Source of the DNA: Eggerthellaceae bacterium
GTDB taxonomy: Bacteria; Actinomycetota; Coriobacteriia; Coriobacteriales; Eggerthellaceae
Assembly: GCA_900754495.1 (NCBI GenBank)
Contig: CAAEDC010000059.1
Span: forward strand, 1 to 8,249
Reading direction: 5' to 3'
Length of the DNA stretch: 8,249 nucleotides
In this document: positions 1-6,526 of the stretch, in pieces
How positions within the stretch are numbered: the stretch's first letter is position 1
Layout: each line of letters starts with the position of its first letter
The notes under the pieces: generated by a model
What the model was told of the DNA's origin: nothing
What the model saw: the letters and a program-made list of their open reading frames with translations, nothing else
Database searches by the model: none
Position numbers and translations under genes: made by a program

Positions 1-66
1 GCGATGGCGATGGCGATGGCGATGGCGATGGCGATGGCGATGGCGATGGCGATGGCGATGGCGATG
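1..66. repeat. Hexanucleotide tandem repeat (GCGATG)x11
   Basis: Eleven uninterrupted, identical copies of GCGATG run from the first base of the window to position 66, so the array probably extends beyond the left edge. Read on the plus strand it would encode Ala-Met, Arg-Trp or Asp-Gly dipeptides. The Asp-Gly frame stays open to a stop at 168-170, so it could be the tail of a gene to the left, but nothing in the window supports that. Perfect short repeats of this kind are prone to slipped-strand length change. A 6-bp unit would add or remove two residues without shifting frame. Confidence 0.95.
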
Positions 67-70
67 GTGG

Positions 71-345
71 CTGGCCGCCGCTACGCATAGCTGCTGCTGC
101 CCTCGCATGGAGGGTCGCCGCTCCGCATAGCTGCTGCTGCCCTCGCATGGCTGGCCGCTGCTACGCATAGCCGCTGCCCCCATATGGCGGGTCGCTGCTC
201 CGTATAGCCGCTGTTGCCCCACGTGGCGGGTCGCCGCTCCGCACAGCTTCTGCCCCCCCATATGAAGGATCGCTTCTCCATACGGCGCATCGCAGCGCTC
301 CACGGTGCGCCGCTGCTCCGCATATCGCATCGCTGCGCCCTACGG
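71..345. repeat. Degenerate ~20/40-bp tandem repeat array
   Basis: The array is made of ~37-40-bp units at about 71-110, 111-150, 151-187, 188-226 and 227-264. Shorter ~20-bp units follow at about 265-285, 286-305, 306-324 and 325-345. Each long unit is two related halves of the pattern (g)gtcGCCGCTcCGCATAg and cTGCTGCTGCCctcgcatgg, so the basic period is ~20 bp. Units 1 and 3 share CTGGCCGCyGCTACGCATAG, while units 2, 4 and 5 share the GGTCGCyGCTCCG type. This gives a higher-order period of ~77-80 bp. Divergence increases toward the tRNA. No spacers separate the units, so this is a decayed minisatellite rather than CRISPR. The minus-strand frame through it reads as ~13-residue repeats but starts inside the tRNA and has no gene-like context. 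Confidence 0.85.
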
Positions 346-358
346 CGGATCGCTGCGC

Positions 359-364
359 TATAAT
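359..364 (+). promoter_or_regulatory. Candidate -10 box (TATAAT) for tRNA-Arg
   Basis: This is a perfect TATAAT hexamer in otherwise GC-rich DNA. It sits 29 bp before the first base of the tRNA, which would put the transcription start near 371 and give a leader of ~23 nt. No recognisable TTGACA-like -35 lies at 16-18 bp spacing, because that stretch is the last unit of the degenerate repeat array. The same promoter could also read through into the ornithine carbamoyltransferase gene. The match and position support the call; the missing -35 limits it. Confidence 0.6.
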
Positions 365-381
365 ACGTCTGCTGTTCGGCG

Positions 382-479
<98 letters not shown>

Positions 480-494
480 TCCTTTCAGCCGGTC

Positions 495-535
495 CGTATG
501 CGCGCCGCACACGAGAGCGCCGCCGGCCGCATACG
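495..535 (+). promoter_or_regulatory. Inverted repeat in the leader of argF
   Basis: CGTATGCG (495-502) and CGCATACG (528-535) are perfect 8-bp inverted repeats separated by 25 bases. A further CCG/CGG pairing is possible just inside (505-507 with 524-526). The repeat lies between the tRNA and the argF ribosome binding site. It could be an RNA hairpin or a protein-binding site. It does not resemble the AT-rich ARG box bound by ArgR, and no regulator can be named. Confidence 0.4.
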
Positions 536-580
536 CCGATTCCCTCCCATAGCGCCTGGCGCACGTCGAAAGGAATCACC

Positions 581-1576
581 ATGCCCGTAAGCCTGAGCGG
601 TCGCAGCTTCCTGAAGCTGCTCGATTTCACCCCCGAAGAGATCCGCTACCTCATCCGCCTCGGCCACGAGTTCAAGCGCATGAAGCTCGCGGGTACGCCG
701 CACCGCCACCTCGAGGGCAAAAACATCGTGCTGCTGTTCGAGAAGACCTCGACCCGCACCCGCTGCTCGTTCGAGGTCGCCGGGCATGACCTGGGCATGG
801 GCGTCACCTACCTCGACCCGGCGGGATCGCAGATGGGCAAGAAGGAGTCGATCGCCGACACCGCGCGCGTGCTCGGCCGCATGTTCGACGGCATCGAGTA
901 CCGCGGATACGGCCAGGAGATCGTCGAAGAGCTCGCCGAATACGCGGGCGTCCCGGTGTGGAACGGGCTCACCACCGAGTTCCACCCGACGCAGATGATC
1001 GCCGACCTGATGACGATCGAAGAGCGGTTCCCGCAGGGCGCGCGCGGCCTCAAGCTCGTGTTCATGGGCGACGCGCAGAACAACGTGGCGAACTCGCTCA
1101 TGGTGGTGTGCGCGAAGCTCGGCATGCACTTCGTCGCCTGCGGGCCCGCCGAGCAGATGCCCGCGGCCGACCTCGTGGAGACCTGCCGCGCCATCGCAGC
1201 CGAGACCGGCGGTTCGGTCACCCTGGAGGAGGATCCGATGGCCGCCTGCAAGGACGCCAACGTCATCTACACCGATGTGTGGGTGTCCATGGGCGAGCCC
1301 GACGAGCTGTGGGCGAAGCGCATCGAGTTGCTGGCGCCCTACCAGGTGCGCGAGGAGCTGTTCGAGGTCGCAGCTGACGACTGCATCTTCATGCACTGCC
1401 TGCCCGCCTACCACGACGCCAAGACCGACGTGGGCCTGCGCGTGGCCGAAAAGTTCGGCATGACCGAGCTCGAGGTGACCGATGCGGTGTTCGAAGGCCC
1501 GCGTTCCGTCGTGTTCGACGAGGCCGAGAACCGCATGCACTCCATCAAGGCCATCATGTACGCCACGCTGAAGTAG
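581..1576 (+). CDS. argF: Ornithine carbamoyltransferase (ArgF/ArcB family)
   Basis: This cytosolic enzyme interconverts ornithine plus carbamoyl phosphate with citrulline plus phosphate, either in arginine synthesis or, run in reverse, in the arginine deiminase pathway. The 331-residue protein is family length. Carbamoyl-phosphate contacts are STRTR (57-61) and HPTQ (135-138). The ornithine loop is DVWVSMGE (232-239), and the active-site HCLP is at 272-275. The stretches GSQMGKKES, DTARVLGRM, EYRGYGQEIVEEL and AENRMHSIKAI resemble the long ArcB/enterobacterial ArgF branch. A catabolic role is therefore plausible, but no arcA or arcC is in view to decide it. The start is the ATG after GAAAGGA (568-574) with 6-nt spacing. 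A longer frame beginning at 440 would start inside the tRNA and is rejected. The gene probably shares a transcript with the tRNA or uses an unseen promoter in 480-567. Confidence 0.96.
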   Translation: MPVSLSGRSFLKLLDFTPEEIRYLIRLGHEFKRMKLAGTPHRHLEGKNIVLLFEKTSTRTRCSFEVAGHDLGMGVTYLDPAGSQMGKKESIADTARVLGRMFDGIEYRGYGQEIVEELAEYAGVPVWNGLTTEFHPTQMIADLMTIEERFPQGARGLKLVFMGDAQNNVANSLMVVCAKLGMHFVACGPAEQMPAADLVETCRAIAAETGGSVTLEEDPMAACKDANVIYTDVWVSMGEPDELWAKRIELLAPYQVREELFEVAADDCIFMHCLPAYHDAKTDVGLRVAEKFGMTELEVTDAVFEGPRSVVFDEAENRMHSIKAIMYATLK

Positions 1577-1620
1577 CCGCAACGGCGTATCGACCAGCGC
1601 ACCGCCTATCTGATAACCAG

Positions 1621-1661
1621 GAAGGGCCTGATCCCGATCGAGTCTCGAGATCAGGCCCTTC
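1621..1661. terminator. Hairpin terminator between convergent argF and ilvN
   Basis: GAAGGGCCTGATC (1621-1633) and its exact reverse complement (1649-1661) form a perfect 13-bp stem with a 15-base loop, 44 bp after the argF stop. No clear T tract follows on either strand, so it may act through the strong stem or with the adjoining palindrome. As a symmetrical structure between two genes that point at each other it could stop transcription from both sides. Confidence 0.75.
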
Positions 1662-1731
1662 GATGTGACAGGGGACGTTCCTTCTGTCACATTTGGATAA
1701 ATGTGACAGAAGGAACGTCCCCTGTCACATC
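1662..1731. repeat. Perfect 33-bp-arm palindromic element (element A)
   Basis: The left arm 1662-1694 and right arm 1699-1731 are exact reverse complements with a 4-base centre (GGAT). Each arm is itself bounded by TGTGACA and TGTCACA around a core of GGGGACGTTCC, so the element is two inverted copies of a ~28-bp semi-palindrome. It starts immediately after the argF terminator stem and ends 6 bp before the ilvN stop codon. The design resembles REP-type paired palindromes mobilised by REP-associated tyrosine transposases, but no such gene is present here. It shares its core with the element at 6527-6596. Confidence 0.9.
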
Positions 1732-1737
1732 ACACCC

Positions 1738-2220
1738 CTACTCCTTGGAGCTGCGGGACATGGCGACTTTGCCGGTGCGGGTCATCTCCTTGATGCCGTA
1801 GGTGCGGAAGAGGTCCTCCAGGCCCTGCAGCTTGGAGGTGTCGCCGGTCGCCTCGATGGTGAGCGAGCTTGTGCCCACGTCCACGATCTTGGCGCGGAAG
1901 ATGTTGGCGATCTCGATGATCTCGTTGCGCCGCTCGGGAGGCGCCGCCACCTTGAACAGCACGAGCTCGCGCTCGATGGGGCTCTCGTGCGTGAGGTCGG
2001 TGATCTTGTGGACGTCGACCAGCTTGTAGAGCTGTTTGGTGATCTGCTCGTACGCCACGTTCTCGGCGATCACGATGGCGGTGATGCGCGAGAGGTCGGG
2101 GTCTTCGGTGGTGCCCACCGACAGCGATTCGATGTTGAAGCCGCGTCGCGAGATGAGCCCCGTCACGCGCGAGAGCACGCCCGCCTTGTTCGAAACGAGC
2201 ACCGAGAGGATATGCCTCAT
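1738..2220 (-). CDS. ilvN: Acetohydroxyacid synthase small (regulatory) subunit
   Basis: This is the regulatory subunit of acetolactate/acetohydroxyacid synthase. It activates the catalytic subunit and confers valine feedback inhibition. The 160-residue protein has an N-terminal ACT domain (about 3-75, ILSVLVSNKAGVLSRVTGL) and a C-terminal ACT-like domain (about 82-155, with IFRAKIVDVG). N11, G14, S17 and N29 match positions implicated in valine binding or feedback in E. coli IlvH, so feedback sensitivity is predicted. The start ATG overlaps the ilvB stop as ATGA. It is preceded by a strong AAGGAGG (2228-2234) at 7-nt spacing, so the subunits are translationally coupled. It is the last gene of its unit and faces the terminator at 1621-1661. 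The symbol ilvH would be equally acceptable. Confidence 0.97.
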   Translation of the reverse strand: MRHILSVLVSNKAGVLSRVTGLISRRGFNIESLSVGTTEDPDLSRITAIVIAENVAYEQITKQLYKLVDVHKITDLTHESPIERELVLFKVAAPPERRNEIIEIANIFRAKIVDVGTSSLTIEATGDTSKLQGLEDLFRTYGIKEMTRTGKVAMSRSSKE

Positions 2221-3962
2221 CGCCCGTCCTCCTTCCGCACATCGGAACGCACCGCGCCCACCGCCACGTCGATGGCGCCGATCGGATCGTCGAGCGCCGC
2301 GCCGGGCGCCACCATCGGATACACGTCCTGGTCGCGCGAGATCGCCATGTCGAGCAGGTAGGGCTCCTCGCTCGCCAGCATGCGCGCGATGGCGCCCTCC
2401 ACCTGGCCGGGATCCTCGACGCGCTCGCCGCGCCAGCCGTACGCCTCCGCCAGCTTGACGAAGTCCGGCACCGCGTCCATGAGCGTCGCGGAATAGCGCT
2501 CGCCGTAGAAGAGCTTCTGCCACTGGTGGACCATCCCCAGGCAGCGGTTGTCCATCAGCAGCACCTTCACCGGTGCGCCGCACGCGACGGCGGTTGCCAT
2601 CTCCTGCAGGTTCATCTGGAACGACCCGTCGCCCGCCACGCACACCACCTGCTTGCCCGGGCACCCCAGCGCCGCGCCGATGGCCGCGGGGAACCCGAAG
2701 CCCATCGTGCCCAGGCCGCCCGAGGTGATGAACGTCCGCGGCAGCTCGCGATCGATGTACTGGGCGGCCCACATCTGATGCTGGCCGACCTCGGTCACCA
2801 CGATGCTCGCGGCTGGATCCAGCTGGGCCGACAGCGCCTTCATGGCCGCCTCCGGCACGATGCCCGCCGGCGCCTCGTCGATGCCGGGACGGTAGAACGG
2901 GTAGCGTCGGCGCCACTCGTCGATGGTCGCAAGCCACGCCTCGGTGCGCGGCTGCGCGCCATCCTTCTCGAGTTGGACGCAGAGCGCGGACAGGACGCCC
3001 TTCAGATCCCCCACGATGGGGACCTGCACCTCGCGCACCTTGCCGATCTCGGCGGGGTCGATGTCGATGTGGATCACGTCGGCATGCGGCGCGAACTCGT
3101 CGAGCCGCCCCGTCACGCGGTCGGAGAACCGCGCGCCGCACGCGATGATCAGGTCGCTTTCAGTCAAGGCGAGGTTGGCGAACTTGGAGCCGTGCATGCC
3201 CACCTGGCCGAGGTTGAGCGGATGCGACGCCGGCACGCCGCCTTTGCCCATGAGCGTCGTCACGATGGGGATGCGCATCAGCTCGGCGAGCGCGGCGACC
3301 TCGGCGCTCGCGCCCGACGAGATCACGCCGCCTCCCGCGTAGACCACGGGGCGCTCCGCCTGCGCGATGCGCGCCGCGGCCGCCTTCACCTGGCGGGCGT
3401 TGCCCTTGTAGGTGGGCTTGTACGAGGGGATGCACACCTCGACGGGATACTCGAACGCCGTCTTCTCGGACGCCACGTCGGAGGGAATGTCGATGAGCAC
3501 GGGGCCGGGGCGCCCGGTGCGGGCGATATGGAACGCCTCGCGGAACGTGCGCGGCAGCTCGTCGGCGGACTGCAGCAGGTAGCTGTGCTTGACGATCGGC
3601 ATCGTGATGCCCACGATGTCGGACTCCTGGAACGAGTCCGTGCCGATGACGCCGCGCGGCACCTGGCCGGTGATCACGACGATCGGCACCGAGTCCATGT
3701 AGGCGGTCGCGATGCCCGTGACCGTGTTGGTCGCGCCCGGGCCGCTCGTGACCAACGCCACGCCCACCTCGCCCGTCGCGCGCGCGTAGCCGTCCGCCTC
3801 GTGGACGGCGGCCTGCTCGTGGCGCGCGAGCACGTGCGTGATGGAATCCGCATCGTAGAGCGCGTCGTATATCTTGACGGCCTGCCCGCCCGGATAGCCG
3901 AAGACGTACCGCACGCCCTCGGCCTCGAGCGCGGCCACCACCGCTTGCGCGCCGGTCATCAT
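2217..3962 (-). CDS. ilvB: Acetohydroxyacid synthase large (catalytic) subunit
   Basis: This ThDP-, Mg- and FAD-dependent enzyme condenses two pyruvates, or pyruvate with 2-oxobutyrate, in the first common step of valine, leucine and isoleucine synthesis. The 581-residue protein has the three expected domains. The N-terminal pyrimidine-binding domain (about 1-165) holds catalytic Glu49 in ARHEQAAVHEADGYA and TSGPGATNT at 72-80. The central domain (about 190-330) has RFSDRVTGRLDEFAP. The C-terminal diphosphate-binding domain (about 370-550) has GDG at 444-446 and the paired DN at 471-472, followed by LGMVHQWQ. GYPGGQAVKIYDAL differs from the commoner GYPGGAVLPIYDAL. The start is one of two adjacent ATGs (3962 or 3959); AGG in CCAGGTCGG lies 4 or 7 nt before them, so 3959 has the better spacing. 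An upstream in-frame start at 4055 would add 31 unrelated residues and is unlikely. Confidence 0.97.
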   Translation of the reverse strand: MMTGAQAVVAALEAEGVRYVFGYPGGQAVKIYDALYDADSITHVLARHEQAAVHEADGYARATGEVGVALVTSGPGATNTVTGIATAYMDSVPIVVITGQVPRGVIGTDSFQESDIVGITMPIVKHSYLLQSADELPRTFREAFHIARTGRPGPVLIDIPSDVASEKTAFEYPVEVCIPSYKPTYKGNARQVKAAAARIAQAERPVVYAGGGVISSGASAEVAALAELMRIPIVTTLMGKGGVPASHPLNLGQVGMHGSKFANLALTESDLIIACGARFSDRVTGRLDEFAPHADVIHIDIDPAEIGKVREVQVPIVGDLKGVLSALCVQLEKDGAQPRTEAWLATIDEWRRRYPFYRPGIDEAPAGIVPEAAMKALSAQLDPAASIVVTEVGQHQMWAAQYIDRELPRTFITSGGLGTMGFGFPAAIGAALGCPGKQVVCVAGDGSFQMNLQEMATAVACGAPVKVLLMDNRCLGMVHQWQKLFYGERYSATLMDAVPDFVKLAEAYGWRGERVEDPGQVEGAIARMLASEEPYLLDMAISRDQDVYPMVAPGAALDDPIGAIDVAVGAVRSDVRKEDGR

Positions 3963-4053
3963 CCGACCTGGATGGCCGCCCGGCTGAATGTTGCTCGTCT
4001 CACCCACTGCGCACCGCACCGCCTCGATAGAACAGCGAAATCCGATGCCACCC

Positions 4054-4059
4054 ACTATA
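4054..4059 (-). promoter_or_regulatory. Weak candidate -10 box upstream of ilvB
   Basis: On the minus strand this reads TATAGT, about 92 bp before the ilvB start in the 123-bp serC-ilvB gap. No good -35 lies at the right spacing. The gap contains no clear terminator, T-box or leader peptide rich in branched-chain codons. Read-through from serC is an equally good explanation for ilvBN expression. Confidence 0.25.
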
Positions 4060-4085
4060 CCGCTTCGCCGCAGGTCGCGCTGCCA

Positions 4086-5186
4086 CTAGCCGTTGGCGCG
4101 CTCGAACTTCTCCATGAACGACACCAGCGCGCGCACGCCCTCCTCGGGCATGGCGTTGTAGATGCTCGCGCGCATGCCGCCGACGCTGCGATGCCCCTTG
4201 ATGTTGACGATGCCGGCGTCCTTGGCTTCGGCGACGAACTTGGCGTCGAGGTCGGCGTCTCCCGTGACGAAGGGCACGTTCATGATCGAGCGGTCCTCCT
4301 TGGCGACCGTCGCCTTGAACAGCCCGCTCTGGTCGATGAAGTCGTAGAGCAGCCCCGCCTTGCGCTCGTTGCGCTCCTTGAGGGCCGCCAGGCCGCCCTG
4401 GGCGATGATCCACTTGAACACGAGGCCGCACACGTAGATGCCCCAGGTAGGAGGCGTGTTGTAGAGCGACCCCGCGTCGGCTTGCGTCTTCCACTTGAGC
4501 ATCGTGGGGCACCCCGGCAGCACCTCGTCGCGGATGAGGTCCTCGCGGATGATCGCGATGACCACGCCGGCCGGGCCGATGTTCTTCTGGACGCCGCCGT
4601 ACATCACGCCGTAACGGGTGATGTCGAAGGGCTCGGAGAGGAAGCACGACGACACGTCGGCCACGATCGGCACGTCGCCGGTGTCGGGCAGCTCGGGGAA
4701 CTTGACGCCGTAGATCGTCTCGTTCTCGCACAGGTACACGTAGTCGGCGTCGGCGGAGAGCACAAGCTCGTCCTGCTTGGGGATGCGCGTGTAGCCCTCG
4801 GCCTCGGTGGAGGCTGCCACGCGGGCGTCGCCGAAAAGCTTCGCCTCCTTGCAGGCCTTCTTGCTCCACGAGCCCGTGATCAGGTAGTCGGCCACGCCGG
4901 GAGCGCCATCGGCGCGCGGACGCAGCAGGTTGAGCGGCACCGCGGCGAACTGCGAGGAGGCGCCGCCCTGGAGGAACAGCACCTTGTAGTTGTCGGGAAT
5001 GCCGGCGAGCTGGCGCAGATCGGCCTCGGCGCCCTCGATGATCTGGGCGAACTCCTTGGATCGGTGGCTCATCTCCATCACGGACATGCCGCAGCCGTGC
5101 CAGTCGAGCATCTCGGAGGCAGCCTGCGCGAGCACCTCCTCGGGAAGAACCGCCGGACCCGCGGAAAAGTTGAACACCCTGCTCAT
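4086..5186 (-). CDS. serC: Phosphoserine aminotransferase
   Basis: This PLP enzyme of the cytosol converts 3-phosphohydroxypyruvate and glutamate to phosphoserine in serine synthesis. In organisms with the DXP-independent PLP route it also acts on the erythronate-derived ketoacid. The 366-residue protein is close to the family's ~360. It shows N-terminal FNFSAGPAVLPEEVL (5-19), EMSHRSKEF (38-46), the phosphate-binding LQGGASSQF (72-80), PIVADVSSCFLS (173-184), the PLP lysine K201 in GGVQKNIGPAG, and C-terminal HRSVGGMRASIYNA (332-345). The ATG at 5186 is chosen because AAGGAGG (5192-5198) precedes it by 5 nt. The ATG 18 bases upstream would place the Shine-Dalgarno inside the gene. The 179-bp gap to coaD holds a small GC hairpin (CCGCCC/GGGCGG, 5214-5230) and a TATGCT (5240-5245) that could be a weak -10, so a separate promoter is possible. 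Confidence 0.96.
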   Translation of the reverse strand: MSRVFNFSAGPAVLPEEVLAQAASEMLDWHGCGMSVMEMSHRSKEFAQIIEGAEADLRQLAGIPDNYKVLFLQGGASSQFAAVPLNLLRPRADGAPGVADYLITGSWSKKACKEAKLFGDARVAASTEAEGYTRIPKQDELVLSADADYVYLCENETIYGVKFPELPDTGDVPIVADVSSCFLSEPFDITRYGVMYGGVQKNIGPAGVVIAIIREDLIRDEVLPGCPTMLKWKTQADAGSLYNTPPTWGIYVCGLVFKWIIAQGGLAALKERNERKAGLLYDFIDQSGLFKATVAKEDRSIMNVPFVTGDADLDAKFVAEAKDAGIVNIKGHRSVGGMRASIYNAMPEEGVRALVSFMEKFERANG

Positions 5187-5270
5187 GAAGACCTCCTTGG
5201 CCATGCGTTTGCACCGCCCCCGTCGGGCGGATGCGCTTTAGCATAGCAGTGCGATGGAGCGCGTGCGTTT

Positions 5271-5297
5271 CGAATGCGTCAAATGCGGCGAATGCTC
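5271..5297. repeat. Three direct 9-bp repeats in the coaD-serC gap
   Basis: CGAATGCGT, CAAATGCGG and CGAATGCTC follow one another at exact 9-bp spacing. On the minus strand the middle junction contains TTGACG (5277-5282), a possible -35, although no good -10 follows at 16-19 bp. The stretch could be a small operator-like site upstream of serC or chance repetition. Confidence 0.35.
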
Positions 5298-5365
5298 CGG
5301 CAACGGCGCACGGCGGGGGCGGAGAAGGCGGCAAGAGCAGGGTTCGGACGGCGGCGCAGTGGGGA

Positions 5366-5848
5366 CTAGTGCGCGAACTTGGCGCACAGGGCCTCGCAGA
5401 CGCAGGCGGGGGCGAACTGCTCGAGCTTCTCATCGTTCATGCTGGCGATCTCGCGCACGATCGACGAGGACAGGTACATGTACTGCGGGGGCGACATGAT
5501 GAAGACCGTCTCGAGCTCGGGGCTGAGCTGGTAGTTGAGCGCGGTCTGCTGGAACTCGTACTCGAAGTCGGTGACGGCGCGCAGGCCCTTGACCACGATG
5601 GTGGCGCCGATCTCGTGGGCGAAATCCACGAGCAGCCCGTCGAAGGGCTCGACGCGCACGTTGGGCAGGTGCGCCGTCGCCTCGCGCGCGAGGGCGGTGC
5701 GCTCCTCGAGCGTGAACAGCGGCCCTTTCTTGCGCGACTGCGCGACCGCGACGACGACCTCGTCCACCAGCTGCGCGGCGCGCGTGATGACGTCGAGGTG
5801 GCCGTTGGTGATGGGATCGAACGTGCCCGGAGTGAGTGCTCGTTTCAT
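5366..5848 (-). CDS. coaD: Phosphopantetheine adenylyltransferase
   Basis: CoaD transfers AMP from ATP to 4'-phosphopantetheine, making dephospho-CoA in the penultimate step of coenzyme A synthesis. The 160-residue protein is the usual length. The nucleotidyltransferase signature is clear: ALTPGTFDPITNGHLD near the N terminus, with the TNGH version of the HxGH motif at residues 14-17. KGLRAVTDFEYE follows mid-protein and YLSSSIVREIAS near the C terminus. The start ATG has AAGGA (5856-5860) at 7-nt spacing. The gene lies 83 bp downstream of rsmD on the same strand, the arrangement often seen in bacteria, and co-transcription is likely. Confidence 0.97.
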   Translation of the reverse strand: MKRALTPGTFDPITNGHLDVITRAAQLVDEVVVAVAQSRKKGPLFTLEERTALAREATAHLPNVRVEPFDGLLVDFAHEIGATIVVKGLRAVTDFEYEFQQTALNYQLSPELETVFIMSPPQYMYLSSSIVREIASMNDEKLEQFAPACVCEALCAKFAH

Positions 5849-5931
5849 GAAGCGGTCCTTCTTCCTAAAAAGCGGCGGCGATGCGCAAGCGCCCTCCCCT
5901 TCGCCCGTCCTCGCCTGGCGGCCTCCCCGCG

Positions 5932-6507
5932 CTACGCGCGTCGGAGGATGTCCACGACAGTATCGCCGTACTTCTTGCGCGATGCAAGCGCGAAGCCCAG
6001 CTCGGCGGCGGCGCTGTCCACGGAATCGCCGGAAGGCGCGGCGTGCTCGTAGACGACGAGCGCGTCGTTGGCCAGCGCGCCGGCTGCGGCGAGCTGCGCG
6101 ACCATGCCGAGGACATCGGCCGCCTCGAACGCGTACGGAGGGTCGAGGAAGACGAGGTCGAACGGCGGGCGGGCGGAAATCGGCGGGTTCTTGAGGACGT
6201 CGCGCCGATGCACGCGCGCGACGTTGGCGGAAAGCCCCAGCGCCCGCACGTTGCCCTCGAGGGCGGCGAGCGCGGCGCGGTCGCGCTCGAACAGATGGGC
6301 GGCCGCGGCCCCGCGCGAGAGCGCCTCGAAGGACAGCGCCCCCGAGCCGGCGAACGCGTCGAGCACGATGGCGCCGTCAAGCCCCCCGCGGGCGCTCGCG
6401 AGCGCGCTGAAGAGCGCCTCGCGCACCCTGTCGGTGGTCGGGCGCGTGTTGGATCCCTTGGGAGCCCTGAGCACGCGACCCCTGAACTCCCCGGCGATGA
6501 TGCGCAT
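5932..6507 (-). CDS. rsmD: 16S rRNA (guanine966-N2)-methyltransferase
   Basis: RsmD methylates N2 of G966 of 16S rRNA during 30S assembly, using S-adenosylmethionine. The 191-residue protein begins MRIIAGEFRGRVL and has the conserved RPTTDRVREALF (22-33). The SAM-binding loop is DAFAGSGALSFEALSRG (50-66). The catalytic DPPY is at 122-125 in FDLVFLDPPY, the class of motif expected for exocyclic amino methylation. The chosen start has AAGGAG (6516-6521) at 8-nt spacing. A longer frame from 6546 would begin inside the palindromic element and is rejected. Upstream recG is separated by 86 bp that are largely filled by that element. Confidence 0.95.
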   Translation of the reverse strand: MRIIAGEFRGRVLRAPKGSNTRPTTDRVREALFSALASARGGLDGAIVLDAFAGSGALSFEALSRGAAAAHLFERDRAALAALEGNVRALGLSANVARVHRRDVLKNPPISARPPFDLVFLDPPYAFEAADVLGMVAQLAAAGALANDALVVYEHAAPSGDSVDSAAAELGFALASRKKYGDTVVDILRRA

Positions 6508-6526
6508 GAACCAGTCTCCTTTCAGA

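Noticed and set aside
71..345. CRISPR array
   Set aside because: The units are contiguous and degenerate with no unique spacers, and no cas gene is present.
485..1690. Long minus-strand frame antisense to argF
   Set aside because: It is a shadow of the argF codons and includes the terminator and palindrome; no domain is recognisable.
3963..4085. T-box, leader-peptide attenuator or riboswitch before ilvB
   Set aside because: The gap is only 123 bp with no specifier-like stem, terminator with T tract, or run of Ile/Val/Leu codons.
2526..5246. Very long plus-strand open frame antisense to ilvB and serC
   Set aside because: It lies opposite two certain genes, is dominated by His, Arg, Ala, Asp and Gly runs, matches no family I recognise and has no ribosome binding site. 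Long antisense frames are expected in high-GC genes.
5240..5282. Complete serC promoter (TTGACG with TATGCT)
   Set aside because: The two hexamers are 31 bp apart, far outside usable spacing, so only isolated half-sites can be noted.
5849..5931. Terminator between rsmD and coaD
   Set aside because: The minus strand has a CTTTTTAG run, but the hairpin before it is only a 4-bp GCGC stem, too weak to support a call.
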